DNA from: Zelopaecilomyces penicillatus | Lineage: Eukaryota; Ascomycota; Sordariomycetes; Hypocreales; Pseudodiploosporaceae | Assembly (NCBI GenBank): GCA_005765155.1 | Contig: VCCP01000001.1 | Coordinates: forward strand, 7,222,323 to 7,286,322 | Direction of reading: 5' to 3' | DNA length: 64,000 nt | Shown: positions 9,878 through 23,011 of the stretch, one piece after another | How the letters are laid out: every line of letters starts with the position of its first letter | Numbering within the stretch: position 1 is the stretch's first letter | Notes under the pieces: model-generated | Seen by the model: only the letters and a program-made list of their open reading frames with translations | What the model was told of the DNA's origin: nothing | Databases searched by the model: none | Program-made: the position numbers and the translations under genes

Positions 9878-12800
9878 TAATATCTCTCTTCTAATAATCT
9901 TACCCTTAAGGCTTATTAATTATTCCTTTATAAAATATAATTCTAGCTATAATTATAGGTATAATTCCTTTCTTCTTCCTTTATATTTTAATATAATACC
10001 TTAAGGTATCTTAAAATATTATACCAGTTAGAAGATTAATTAGTATAAAAGTCTTATAATCCTTATTAAGGGCACTAATAATATCATTATATCTTATTCC
10101 TTTTATTCTTAATATTACTTAATATATTATATAATTAAAGTAACTTCTTATTATTCTAAGTGTATTTATTATGGTTATTCTTATAATAGTTTAGGAATAA
10201 CTATATCCTTAGATATATTTTTCTGTTTTATCTTATTTTTTAGAAGGTAATTGATTTATCTAATTATAAAGATTCTATTAAAAAAGAATTATATTAAGTA
10301 AGAGGAGAAGGAGATAGAGAGATAACTCTAGGTAGTATAGAAGGCAGTATTCATTATAGTAGTATAATTAAATTATTTGCATCATTAGTATTAATCTATA
10401 GTATTATAGGGTTATAAGATAGTAAAGTGGGGTTTATAGTTATTGGATGATTTAGATATAGCTAAGTAGATAGAGTTGGATATAGTGATTGAGATCTAGT
10501 TATTAAGGGATTTTAATATAATTGATTAGAACTTGATTTTCTAGGATGGCTCCTTATCTTCTAGTAGTATTATTATATTAGGGATTAATAATAGTTTAGG
10601 TAGTTAAGGGGTTCTTATAAGTTTTTCTTGGGTTTAAACCCTTTTTATTTAATTAGGTACTCTTTCTTATTATTATTTAGCCTATAGTTTATAATTGTTT
10701 TGATTTCTTATTCTTCTTTTACTATATATACTATAATATCTATATATTCTTTTGAGTTATCTAATGCTTTATTTAGTAAAGAAATATAAAATATAGAGTA
10801 TAATTATATATTCTTTAATAGTAAAAGTTTATAATTAATATTAGAAATAGCTTTCTTAACTTTGAATAATCCAAGTTTCTTAAAATCCAATTTATTACTT
10901 GATTATATTATAATAATATTTAGAGAAGTTTTACCTGATATATAATATAAAAGGTATACTATATCTCTCTCTTTAAAGATTAATCCCTTTAATCTTTATT
11001 AATTTATATAATATTTCATTCTATTATAGATAAGCTAGAGTTATATATAGAGTTCTTTATATAATTATCATTTTTATATAATATTAAGTATAGCTTTTTC
11101 TGATTTTAGTCCTTCTTAGTATAATAGATAAAATACTTCTAATATAAATCTATAATTAATATATATTGATATAAGTTATATTGATTTAGAAATGGATATA
11201 TTATAGGCTAGTTATATAATTGATAGATGTTTTATTTAATTATCTTAGTAATAATTAATATAAGTATATAAATATTCTTTAATAATTTAATTGATTTATT
11301 CTATTTATCTATCTATTTATAAATAATAGGTAGTATTGAGTTTATATCTAGTTCTAAGATATCCTATTAATCCTTACTAAAACTTAAAGGTAAAGATTAT
11401 TTCTCTATTAAAGATGATTTCCTCTAATAAGCTATATAAGCTTACTATCACTCTATTAAAGCTATAGATAAGATCCTCTATTAAGCTTGCTTTAAGATAG
11501 GGTATAAAGTATAAGAACTTTATTAGTCTTTCTATAATAACCCATATTAAGTTATAGGCTACTTCTATAAGGGATTCTATTAATAGGGGTAGTTTAATAA
11601 TAAAGTTAAATGATATTAATTCCTATAATTATATAGGTATTAGTAGTGGTTATAACTCTCTATATAGTTTATATTTTACCAGCTTGATTTATCTATAAAT
11701 AATACAATTACTTATAACTTTCTGGATTATTTATTATAGTCCTTTAAATCTATAATATCTTTATACTTATTCTATAGTCTTTATAATTCCTTGATAATTA
11801 TAAATAAGGGATTTATATAGTTCTTATATAATGGTTTTCTAGAGTTCTTTAGGTATCTAGAGTTTCTTATTATACTTATAGTATCTATCTTTTTATTTTA
11901 TACCTTTAAATACCTTTACTATATCTTCTAAGGAATATACTTATTTAACTCTCTTTAAGATAGGGTTAGCTAATATAACTTAATATATAGTATTTAGTTT
12001 TATTTATAGTATACCTAAATCGAATATTTAGAAGATTTATTCTTTATAATAAGGCTTCCTATTATTATAATCGCTTCTTTAACTTAGAGCATCTGCTCTA
12101 TCATTTTCGAATCCTTTATAATAGATGATTTTATAGTTATAATCCATAAGGGTTTCTATATAGCAGGTTTATTATATATTTAGTTTCTATATAATAGTAA
12201 AGTAAGAGATATTCTTATAATTAATAAAAACCTTTATTTAATGATTGCTTCCTTATAAATAATATAAGAATTTATTAAAAGCTTTAATAATAGCTATAAA
12301 TTCTTTATTATAGATTAGATAATTAAGTTCTATTTTATAAAGTTTCTTAGAGTAGAAGGCTATAGATTATAGTCTGCCTTTATTATCTTATTATTTAATC
12401 TATGCTCTAATAATATAGTTTAAAGCATTAGTTTTGAGTTCTATAGGTTTATCAGGATTATATATTGCTAATATAGGTTCTTTATAGATTCACTTTTTAA
12501 GTTCTTTAAATATAATATTTATATTAGGTTTCTATAGGAATTTATAATCTTTCTTAGTATATTCAATAAATAATATAGCTATTTTATTATAATTATAGAT
12601 GAACTTTTAATAGTAATTAGTAAAGCCTAAAAACTCTTATATATTTATAATGTTTTATAGTATCAGCTAATTATATATTATAATGATTTTTATTGATTCT
12701 ATTTGAATTTCATCTAATAAGAAGATATATCCTAGGAAGGTAATTATATATTTATAAAATTTATATTTTTTAGATTTAATAAGAAGATTATTATTTTAGA

Positions 12801-15800
12801 GTAATTATAATACCTTATAGATATGTTCTTTATATTCTTCTTCTATCTAGGAGAAGATTAGGATATTATCTAGATAGACTATTATAAAGATATTTAAATA
12901 TTCTTAGAGAATATTATTGATTATATATTAGAATGTTATAAAGGTATTGATTAAGCTAAAAGGTATTATTAAATATTTAAAAAGTCTAAACTTAGTTCTG
13001 AAAATGGTTTTTTATTTATTGCCTTTTTTTATTTAAATTAAGTTATATACTTCTTTAAGGTCTAGGGTAATAAATCAGTTTATCCTATATAATCGGTTAT
13101 ATAATTTATTAATTAATAATAAGGGTATCCAATCCTTGATTATAACTATATTTAATAATCAATAATCTATAATTAATTATAGTTTACTATTCTTTTTAAA
13201 TATAAATATAATAGGGTATTCTGCTTTAGATATAAATAATTAAATATATCTCTTTTTAAGTATTTTATTAAGGTACTCTTATAATATTTTAAGTTTCTTG
13301 ATATTTAATATATAGATCTTAGTGAAAGTAGGCTTCTTTCTATCTATGATTTGAATTTTATAGTCCTATTAGTTGTATAAGGGGAGCTTTATTTTAAGCT
13401 CTTTGTAAAATAGTTTTATATACTTATAGTATTCTTCTGATATAGGTATAAGTTGTTTTTCTATATCTAAGAGTGATTTATCTTTGGAGTATTCTTATAG
13501 TTACTTTATTATTATCCTAAGGGTGGTAATAACCCATTGGGTTTATTATTATTAATTATTATATTATCTTTTGGTATGATTTTCTGATAGGAGGCCCTTC
13601 TTAATAGCTATAAAGTATACTTTCTTTGCTTTACCTATTATTATTAGATCTTTATAATCTTTTAGAGATAATATAATATTACTTTATTATATCTAGCCTA
13701 TCTTCTAATCAATCTATAGGTTATTATTAAATAATTAAGGGTGGCCTAATATAAGTTTATATTCTCTAGTATTTATTATATTAAATATAGTATTATCTTA
13801 ATATCCTTAGACTTTAAATTAGAGATAATCAGTCTCTTTATTAATCTATTCTCTATTATAGGTAAAGGTATTCCCTTTAAGGTTATATAAGGGGTATAGT
13901 TCTTCCTTATTATACTATAGTAGTTATATATAATTTATAGCTTTTAATAATATATAATTACCTATTACTTTATTATCTATTAGAGTATAAAAATAATATC
14001 CTATAATTTATATTTCTATTATTAATTTAAGCTTATTAATATCTATTATATAGAGGGTCTTTTATAAGGGGTTATACTATAACCCTCTTATAGGCGACTT
14101 TACTTGTTTTTTAAGTTTCTGGGATTGTATTCTTTATATAGTCTATTATACTTTATTCTATTTAAGCCTTAAGTAATTATATAATATAGAGTTTGATTAG
14201 CTTGACTTCCTTTATAGGTTTAGAAGTTGAATTCTTATTTATAGAGGTTCTTTATTTCCTTATATATATATTTGTTTTCTTCTATATATTATCTATATCA
14301 AGGTTTATTATAGTTGATTACTATTATAGCTTTATATTAAGTTCTTCCTAGGATACTGTCTTTTAGTAGTTGTCTTTTATACTATTATATTAGCTTCTAT
14401 TATAAGTGTATATTATATTTAAGGTTGGTATAATTATATAAGTCCTCTTTTCTATAGTCTATGAGTTATAGACTATTATATCCTAACTTGAGTTTTTTTT
14501 ATTTATAGACCTTATAATAAAGTGATTTATAATCTTTGTTTTCTGCTCCTTATTAATATTCTTCTAGCATCCTTAGATAAGGCTTAAATACTATAATCCT
14601 AAAAGGTATAAAGTATTCAGCTTATACCTAATTAAGGAATTAACTTTCCTAATAAATTTTCTTAATACCTTATACTTTTATATATTAGGGAAAGAATTTG
14701 CTTTTTATTTTTACTTTCTTATATATAAAGCAGGAGAAATCAATATATAATATTTAATTGAGTTTATTATACATTGGATATTCCAGGTTTAGGAATATAT
14801 AATTATCCTTGTATCTAATATAATCAGACTTTATTATCAAAGCCCTTTCTAGATGGTCTTTAGGGATGGGAACTCCTAGTTCTTTATTTAAGATTTATTC
14901 TTAAATATACTTAATAATTATAACTTAGGTATTAACCCTATCTAAATTATAGAGTACTTTTATAAGTTTAATTATAGTGTCTCTAAGATATTTATATATA
15001 ATACTTTTAGATAGTGGATATAATATAGTATAATATTAGGTTATTCTAAGGGGTTCCTTATTCTTAGATTCTAAAGAGCTAAAGTCTAAACTTTTATTTA
15101 AGGTATTATTTCCTATTAAGGTATTTTTATTATTATTTATTATAAGAATTACTTGTCTATTAGGAATTTCTTTGAATTCCTTTTCTTTATTAGTATTTAT
15201 ATCTAATCATTGATTCTATTATATAATATCAGATTGGGTTAGTATGGTCTATAGTATTAATGATTATTAAGGTATAAGGTGATTATAGTTTCCGGGTTAT
15301 CCTTATCCTTATCCTTTTCATTCTATTATGGTCAGGGTTTATCTGTTTTTGGCTATAGTATATATACTCTATTATATATTAAAGACTAGCTTTTAGTCCT
15401 TCTTTTCTTGTTTAGGCTGCTAATAGTCTTGGGTAAAGTGTCTTATTTTATTATAATTATAATACTTGACTTTTAATATATCTTATTACTATATAGTATT
15501 AAGGTCTATATAAATTGATAAGGAGTCTTATTATCTTTATCTATGATTTATCTTATACTATTATTATTATTAGGATTGGAATCTATAATGAATTGGTTTT
15601 TAATTTCTTCTTTTATATTTCTTTTCTTAGTATTTAATATATTAATAATTATTAATAGTAATAGCTATTATAGTATACTTGATAAAGGTGATAGGATATT
15701 TTTCTTTATAAATCTTATTCTTGACTTTAATCTTTAGTCTATAGTATATAGTTTCTATCCAAGCTTATTTATCTCTTCTAGATAGCCTTAAATATATCTG

Positions 15801-16594
15801 GATAAGCTTAATAATATAGTTTACTATGGATCCTATCTAATATAGATTCTATAATTATTATTTTACTTATAGTTATTTATTAATTGATCTAAAGGTATTT
15901 AAGAGTTACTTTTTAAATTCCTTATAATTACTGAAAATAAAATTAGTTTTATATATGGATTTTCCTTTCAAGGAGTTATTAATATAATCTTATAGGGTTG
16001 ATTTAAATCAAGTAAGTATAATTCCTATTAGGAGTCCTATAATATATTATACTTTAATTAATTCTATTTTAAACTAGACTGGATAGTATAAGTAGAAAGT
16101 ATAGAGTTAGGTAAGGAATAGCTAGAGTTTATTTAAGCTTTTATTAAATATCTTAGATTACCTTAAGTTAAGTATCTCTTTAGGGTCTCTTTTTACTCTA
16201 ACTTATATATTTACTTACTTTAATCTATATTAATATTAACTAGTTTATTATATAAGGGTTTCTATAAATTGTTTAATTTATCTAGTTAGTATATTGACTT
16301 TTGCTTCTATTAGGTTATTAAGCTATATTATATTATTTATATATTATTATTATTAGGTATTAAGTTATCTTTTTAAGGTTTCTATTTAGCCTTTTAATTT
16401 AATAATATTCTTATCTTTTCTTTTATCCTTATCACTACTATTATTTATAGGTTAGGGGGTAATAGGTTGGTTGATAGTTGCTAGATTCTGGTATTATCTA
16501 GTAGGGATAGGGGTTTAAGAAGCTATAGTAATAAACTGATTAATAGATATTGCTTAGGGTTTTATAATAACCCATTAAATAAGAGTTATTAATA
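9878..16594 (-). pseudogene. Decayed internal region of element C (gag-pol and antisense gene remnants)
   Basis: The region is AT-rich with dense stops. 9878-10600 is the counterpart of the antisense Zn2Cys6 region of element A (here on the plus strand). From about 10610, minus-strand pol remnants follow: a chromodomain near 10640-10800, then integrase, RNase H, and reverse transcriptase with a degraded YLDD near 12850-12900. Protease and gag remnants follow toward 16590. No part is translatable over useful length. The short plus-strand frame near 15543-15737 is a chance opening. Confidence 0.75.
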
Positions 16595-16787
16595 TATAAT
16601 ATTTAATGAATTCTTAAGGGATAAATCTAATAAAAGGGGTTTATATTAATAGATAAGTTAGGGTGTTCTAAGTAATATATCTATTATATTAATAATAGAT
16701 ATAAAGTATTATAATCAAGGGTTAAATATTAGTATAATAAGTGATAGTAAATAATATAATAAAGTTAAAGGTATATTAATAACTATC
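16595..16787 (-). repeat. 5' LTR of element C, first part
   Basis: This is the first 193 bp of the reverse-oriented LTR. It ends with CTATC, the left TSD of element D, and resumes at 24772. Confidence 0.85.
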
Positions 16788-17000
16788 TGTCAGGACCCCA
16801 AAGGGGCCCTGCAGAGAACCCACATCACATAGGCTAGGAATGCATATATCTATAGAGAGGGCCTTCTCCTTTAAGAAAAGGAAGAGGGCCAGAGATCAAG
16901 CTTCTAGTTATCTACTACCTACCTGCTATATACAGCAAAATTGATACCATTCCTAACCTTCTTCACTCTCTTCACAACCTCCCGATCTCAGTCCTTAACA
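16788..17000 (+). repeat. 5' LTR of element D (213 bp)
   Basis: TGTCAGGACC...CCTTAACA ends. It includes the hairpin-like CCCCAAAGGGG near its start and CATATATCTATAGAGAG, a possible core promoter. Confidence 0.93.
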
Positions 17001-17051
17001 GATTGATCTCTCTCATCCCTTCTTTGAGCAAAGAGACCATTGAAGTTAGGA

Positions 17052-18390
17052 ATGGTAGCGAAACGAACCACAGCAGCTAGCCACCAGCTTGCAAGCTATG
17101 AGCCTGAATTGATCCCAGAAACCCAAGCAACAACCAGCAACACCATAGCTTCATCAGGGACCATGGAACAATCTTCAAACCAACAGGAGCAGCCTTCAGC
17201 CCAGCTTCTTACTCAACGTCAAGCCAGGTTTAGGTATCCTATGATTACCCCTCCAGCTAGCACACTGCCAGCAAGCAGCAAGACTCTTTCTAAAATGGAG
17301 CTGGATCAGTTGATTCAGACGACCAAAAGACAGTTGAGAGAAAAAAGAAAGGCAGAATACTTATCCTCACTTCAAAAAGGCGATTTAAACACAGTTTTGG
17401 ATCTCTCGGGGCTGGAAGATCCAATCACCCCAACTCAACTACCTGATGCATTAAGCCGCAAAGGAGCAGGAGAGTCAAAGCGACATTATGGAACCATTTG
17501 GTCCCGAGCCCTTCCAATACCCAAGTATCAAGGGAAGTCTTAGACCGAATTACAAACATTCCTAACCCAACTCAATATACAGTTCACAGCAACCCCCATA
17601 GAATTCCTAAAGGATACGCAAAAGGTGCTTTTCAGCATCACCTGCTTCCAAGGCGATATATCCGATCGATGGACCAGCTATCTCCATGCTAATCACCCAG
17701 GAGGCGTTAGAGATATCACTTGGGCTGCGCTAGTGCGTTAGCTATCGAACAACCAAGGCGATGGTCCGACGCGCTACTATAAAGCTACTAAGAAGCTAGA
17801 CCGGCTTCAGCAAACCATGAATCAGACCTTCCAACAGTTCATCCACGCACACAAGTGCCTCACCAATAAGCTGCCAGAGCCACTACCCCTGAGCTATCAT
17901 ATAGCTCATATAGTGCAGAGACTATTAGGGCCTCTTCAGGCTAAAGTTATGAGTGGCGGCTCACCTACCACTTGGGAGCAGCTACTCCAAGCAGGCACAC
18001 AGGGAGAGTCCATATTAGCCCAACAAAGATAGAACAACCGGAACACTTACAAAGCCCCTTCACAGCAGAAGGGTAACAACCAGAACAACTCAACCTCTCC
18101 CCAAGACAAAGCCAGTAATAACATAACCCCTTCATCAAATCAAGGAGATCACTCATCGAACAACGGTTCCATCCCTCAGCATATAAAGTATTACAAATAT
18201 GGTGGCGCACACTACAAGACAGCATGCCAAGCCCCTGACTGCACAATATACAAGAGCATTCATCATACCACCGAAAATCATGAAGCAGCTCAGCAGCAGC
18301 AAGCGAACCTCGACACCCCAGCTAGCGGTTCCAACACTGACCCAATTGCCTGTCGTACCTAGGATGACACTGACCACTTCGCATCCCTAA
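17052..18390 (+). pseudogene. gag: gag of element D (RIP-interrupted)
   Basis: Gag begins at ATG 17052 (MVAKRTTAAS), 51 bases behind the LTR. The N-terminus is Gln/Ser/Thr-rich, followed by a basic helix (about 17290-17360) and the retrotransposon gag fold. TAG codons replace expected Trp, for example after 17538, and more breaks follow to 18030. The nucleocapsid zinc knuckle lies near 18190-18235 with its first two cysteines changed to Tyr; the same knuckle is intact in element E. The protein cannot be made in full. Confidence 0.82.
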
Positions 18391-21300
18391 TGATAAGAAA
18401 AGCGAGGATACAGAGCGGTCATAGCTGGGTAGCAGCTATGCTATTATTCGACCCAGGGTCAGAAGTTCACCTTATCAACCTGAAGTTGTTAATGGACTTT
18501 GATCACCTAGAAGAAGGCCCCTTATTAAAGACAGCATATAAGGATATCGACTTTCCTACATATGGGAGAATCACGAAGTTAGTAGAACTATATAATGATT
18601 AGGGAATAGTAAAGAGGCATCTTATAAACTGCATTATAGCAGATATCAAAGAAGATTTTATCTTGGGATTGCCTTTCTTCCATACCACGGACCCAAGAAT
18701 TATATAGTTAAAAGATTATTAGAACTACCCCTTAACAGAACAGAGCATTGAATTCATTGCTAGCGCAAAGCAAGCTCGGCGGGTTATAAGGGTAGCGAAA
18801 ACTATAATGGTTATCTCAGGTACAAGACCTATTGATGATAGTAAGCCACAGCCAGGAGAAGAAGAAGAACTTGCAAAGACTCTACCACCTGAATATACAC
18901 AATTCGCAGAGGTGTTTAACAAGGAAGCAGCTACCAAGCTGCCACCGCTTAAAGGACAAACTCATTCAATAGAATTGGTTAATAGGAAGGCGCCACCATA
19001 AGGCCCTATCTACTCCCTAGCAGAAAAAGAGCTGGAAGTGCTCCGGGAATACCTTCATATAGCTTTGAAACGAGGTTGGATACGCCGATCAGTGAGCCTG
19101 TGTGGAGCACCCGTTCTATTCATTCCGAAGAAAGGAGGCAAGCTGCGCCTTTACATCGATTATCATACTCTCAACCAAGTAACAAAGAAAAACCAAGCCC
19201 CATTACCATTGATCCATGAGATCCTAAACCGACTTCAAGGAGCAAAGAAATTCACCAAGTTCAATCTTAAAGATACATATTATCAGATACGCATCAAAGA
19301 AGGCAATAAATAGAAGACTGCATTCCGGTGCCATTATAGCCACTTCAAGTATCAAGTAATGCCCTTTGGACTCACGAACGCCCCTGCTACATTCCAGGAA
19401 CACATTAATGATATACTACAAGGCCTTATGGACTGTATCTATATTATATATCTGGACGATATCCTGATATATAGCAGCGACCCAGATGCTCACACAGACA
19501 ATATGTGCCAGGTGCTTCAAAGACTGGAACAAAGCAGCTTATATATAAACTTGCAGAAATACAACTTCAGCATCGATACAGTGGCATACCTAGGGTTTAT
19601 TATCAGCCCTAAAGGAATACACATGGAGGAAGAACGGGTACAGACAATAGCTAGTTAGCCGCTACCTACCAATGTCAAAGATATTCAACAGTTCCTCGGT
19701 TTTGCAGGATTTTATCGACGGTTCATCAAGAACTATAGCAAGATTACTGCACCCCTCACAGACTTAACAAAGGGCAAGAAGAAGGGCCCTATACACATGG
19801 GAAGCCACGAGCGAGCTGCTTTTAAGGAACTGAAGCAAAAATTCTTGGAGCAGCCAGTGCTAGCCCACTTCGACCCAGCTGCTTCTATTCGCATCGAAAC
19901 GGATGCATCGGATTTCGCTATAGGCACTATACTAGCGCAATGCATTGATGGGAAATAGCACCCAATGGCTTATATATCAAGGAAACTCAATAGGGCAGAA
20001 CTGCGCTATCATACACCAGACACTGAGATGTTAGCAATTATAGAAGCTTTTCGGGTATGGCATCATTACTTGGCCTACTCGGAACACAAGATTATGGTTA
20101 TGACGGACCATCTAAACCACAGCTATCTAGCAGCAAAACAGAAGCTTTCAAGCCGGCAAGCAGGTGCGCTCAACCAGCTAGCACCGTTCAATTTCAGAAT
20201 TAAGTATAGACCAGATAGATTGAATCCAGCGGACGCATTATCCAGAAGGCCAGATTATATAAATGCAGAAGGCATCCAAGAATCAAGGAAAGGCTGTTTA
20301 CCCTCCTTCCTTAAACGTTTTCATAATACTGAAGAAACCTCAGAAGTCATGACTACACAACTGGCAGAGACTCCAGTTATGAATGGACTTCTAGAGGCTA
20401 GCTGCAAGGGCGCAGGGTCGCGACCTGTGTCTATCTCTCTTATTAGGAGGGTTTCGACTACGATTGAGCAAGTGGCCTGCCTTCGGCATGCAACCCAGAG
20501 AATTTCAACTGCAAACAAGCAAGTGGTTCGAAGGAGCACCGCCATAACATCACTGGAGGACATTAGTACCCTTATGGTTGCACTATTGGAAGCACAGAAC
20601 GGTGATTCGTTTTGCATCCAAGAGCAACCCAAGGTAAACAGTTCTTCTGATGGACATAGTAGTTGGTCAATAGGTGATAACCAGCTGCTATTATATTTTG
20701 GGAAGGTCTTCGTTCCAGTCAGAATGAGGACCGAAATTTTAACAATGCTTCATAATGACCCAACATCAGGCCATCAAGGAGTCAGCAGAACGCTAAGACG
20801 ATTAGCAATGACTTATTATTGGAAAGGCATAAAGAGAGACGTGATGAAATTCGTACGAACCTGTGACTCCTGCCAATCGAACAAACCCAAACAGCACCGA
20901 CCATATAGCTACCTAGCTGCTCTACCAATCCCAGAAGGACCTTGGCAGGAAATCTCCATGGACTTCATCACGGATTTGCCTGAATCAGGAACAAAGAATA
21001 AGATATATAATAGCATTCTTGTTATTATGGATAGATATATAAAATTTTCATTGTTTATCCCCACGATGAAGCGTATCACCAGCGATAGCCTAGCAACCTT
21101 ATTCTTAGATCACGTGTTCAAGCATTTCAGGATACCACAGGGAATTGTATCAGACCATGGCACGGTGTTCACAAGCGCGTTCTAGAAAACATTCTACCAC
21201 TTATTAGCTTGCAAGCAGCGACTAAGCACCACATTCCACCCACAGACAGATAGGCAGACAGAACAGATGAACCAGATGATCGAACACTACCTGCAAAGCT

Positions 21301-22028
21301 TTATTAATAAAGACCAGCTCGATTAGACCGCAAGACTACCATTAGCCCAATTCTGCTATAATACAGCACAACACAGCGCCACAGGAGAATCCCCGGCTTA
21401 CCTACTATACGGCTATAAGCCAACAGCACCAGCACAAAACAGAATTCAATTAAGAGGACTACATAAGGGCTCTAGGGAAAGAATCCAGGAGCTGCAGGCA
21501 AGCCGCGATATAGCAATAGAGGCATTAAAAAGGGCACATTGACAGTACGAAAAGTGGTACAACAAGAAAAGACAAGAAAAGCAGTTCAAAGTTAGCGACT
21601 AGGTAATAATCGCCACAAAACACCTCAAGCTGAAATGTCCTATAAGGAAGTTAGCAGAGAAATTCGTAGGCCCTTATCAGATTAAGAAGCAGATAGGAAG
21701 CAGCGGCTTGGCTTACCAACTCCAGCTACCAGATTCAATCAGGATACACAACGTATTCAACGTCACAAACCTGGAGGTATACAATAGCAGGGGCGAACCA
21801 AGTGAGCCGGAAGATAACCCTTTTACGCCAGAACAATTCTATACAGTGGAAAAAATCTTGATGCATAAGTGGAACGGCAAGCGACGAATATACTATATGA
21901 AATGGGAGAATTATAGCGATGAGGATAACCATTAGCTAAGCAAGAGGGACTTCTCAGATTATGCGATGATACACGAATATAAAGCTTCCTTATTGAAAAC
22001 CTAGCTACTAGGGAGCAGGAGTCTCTGA
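18390..22028 (+). pseudogene. pol: pol of element D: protease, RT, RNase H, integrase, chromodomain (RIP-interrupted)
   Basis: Domains in order: aspartic protease with the variant motif DPGS (from 18450); reverse transcriptase (about 19038-19660) with YLDD at 19449-19460; RNase H (about 19880-20250); integrase zinc domain H-H-C-C (about 20750-20880); and integrase core (about 20955-21300). A C-terminal chromodomain runs from about 21835 to 21990. The integrase stretch 19965-21185 is one open frame of 406 codons, so RIP has been light. Stops are TAG at expected Trp positions (for example 18600, 18718, 19312, 19656, 21183, 21933). The frame ends at TGA 22026-22028, 62 bp from the convergent antisense block. 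Confidence 0.9.
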
Positions 22029-22090
22029 TAGCATTAGCAAAAGCCAAGCAAATTATTTTCCCGAACACCGGAACCCCTTAAATGATTGCC

Positions 22091-22900
22091 TCAGCAATTA
22101 TCATCATCATCACCATCATCGCCACTTTCACCATTATCCTCATCAGAGGAACTCAATTCCAGAGCCATATCAGGAAGACCGTTCAAAGCAGCCTCTACAC
22201 CAGCCCAACTATCAAGCACAACACAAGAGGGAAGGACCACTAGCAATGGTACAAAAGCATCATCAATACGCACCTATATAATTGTTAGCAGCTATACCAA
22301 GCCCAACCGCATATCAAAACTAACATTATATCACTAAGCCTGGACATTTACAATAACTCGAAGGGAGTTGGCCTAATCCAATACTAACCGAGTCTGAAAA
22401 TTTAAAGCACTCTTTGCAAGAAAAGCTTTATCTTCATCCGCATTTTATTGCGCCTTGGCACAAGTAAGGGCAGTTATTGGCTTTTAGCGCATATAGCCAA
22501 GCACCTGTTTGGCCTCGCCTTATACATACCAAAACATCTCCTGGGAAGTATTAGCAAAGAAGCAGCTATAAAGAATAAAGGGAGCAGTACCAAGTCGAGC
22601 TTTGATTGCATCCCACATCAGACAAGATCGCGCGCAAATGCACGATAATTTGCTATCACTCTATAACAGGAATAGTTATTACCTACACAGCATAAACACC
22701 AGAGTTTAGCAGCTACAGAGCAGTTATCAGCAACTTTAAATTCAGGCCATAACAGGATATAATATATATTCATCCTGCTGACAGGGTTTGGGCTGTTTGG
22801 CCTTTTTGGGTTCCAGAATGGGATCGGCTGTTAAGTCCCATTTGACCCACGCGGCTATACAACGCCAACAAACCTCAGGACAGCTATACAAGTATTAGCA
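22091..22900 (-). pseudogene. Second antisense coding block of element D (Cys-rich segment and acidic tail)
   Basis: Minus-strand reading shows three recognisable pieces. A cysteine-rich segment with C-x2-C and a following Asn/Ser/Cys/Tyr stretch lies at about 22660-22730. A basic Lys/Gln/Ala-rich helix lies at about 22330-22480. A strongly acidic C-terminus of Ser, Asp, Glu and Gly ends at 22091. The counterpart in element E (47820-48474) keeps all three pieces with mostly different damage, and there the Cys segment has C-x2-C-x4-H-x1-C. The exon structure is not solved. A GCTAAC branch-like site and TATAG acceptor near 22280-22300 hint at an intron. It may be the 3' part of the gene at 23012-24343 or a separate gene. 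Confidence 0.4.
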
Positions 22901-23011
22901 ATGGCCAAGCAACTACAATAACAAACCTCACTTAATTATATTACCAACCGTTTGCTTACGACGCAGGATCGGACTCCTAGCAGCTTGTTAGCTATCAGAC
23001 AAATGCTATTA

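Noticed and set aside
15543..15737. Hydrophobic 64-codon frame in element C
   Set aside because: Chance frame of Ile, Leu and Phe codons in RIP-mutated AT-rich DNA; it overlaps decayed retrotransposon sequence.
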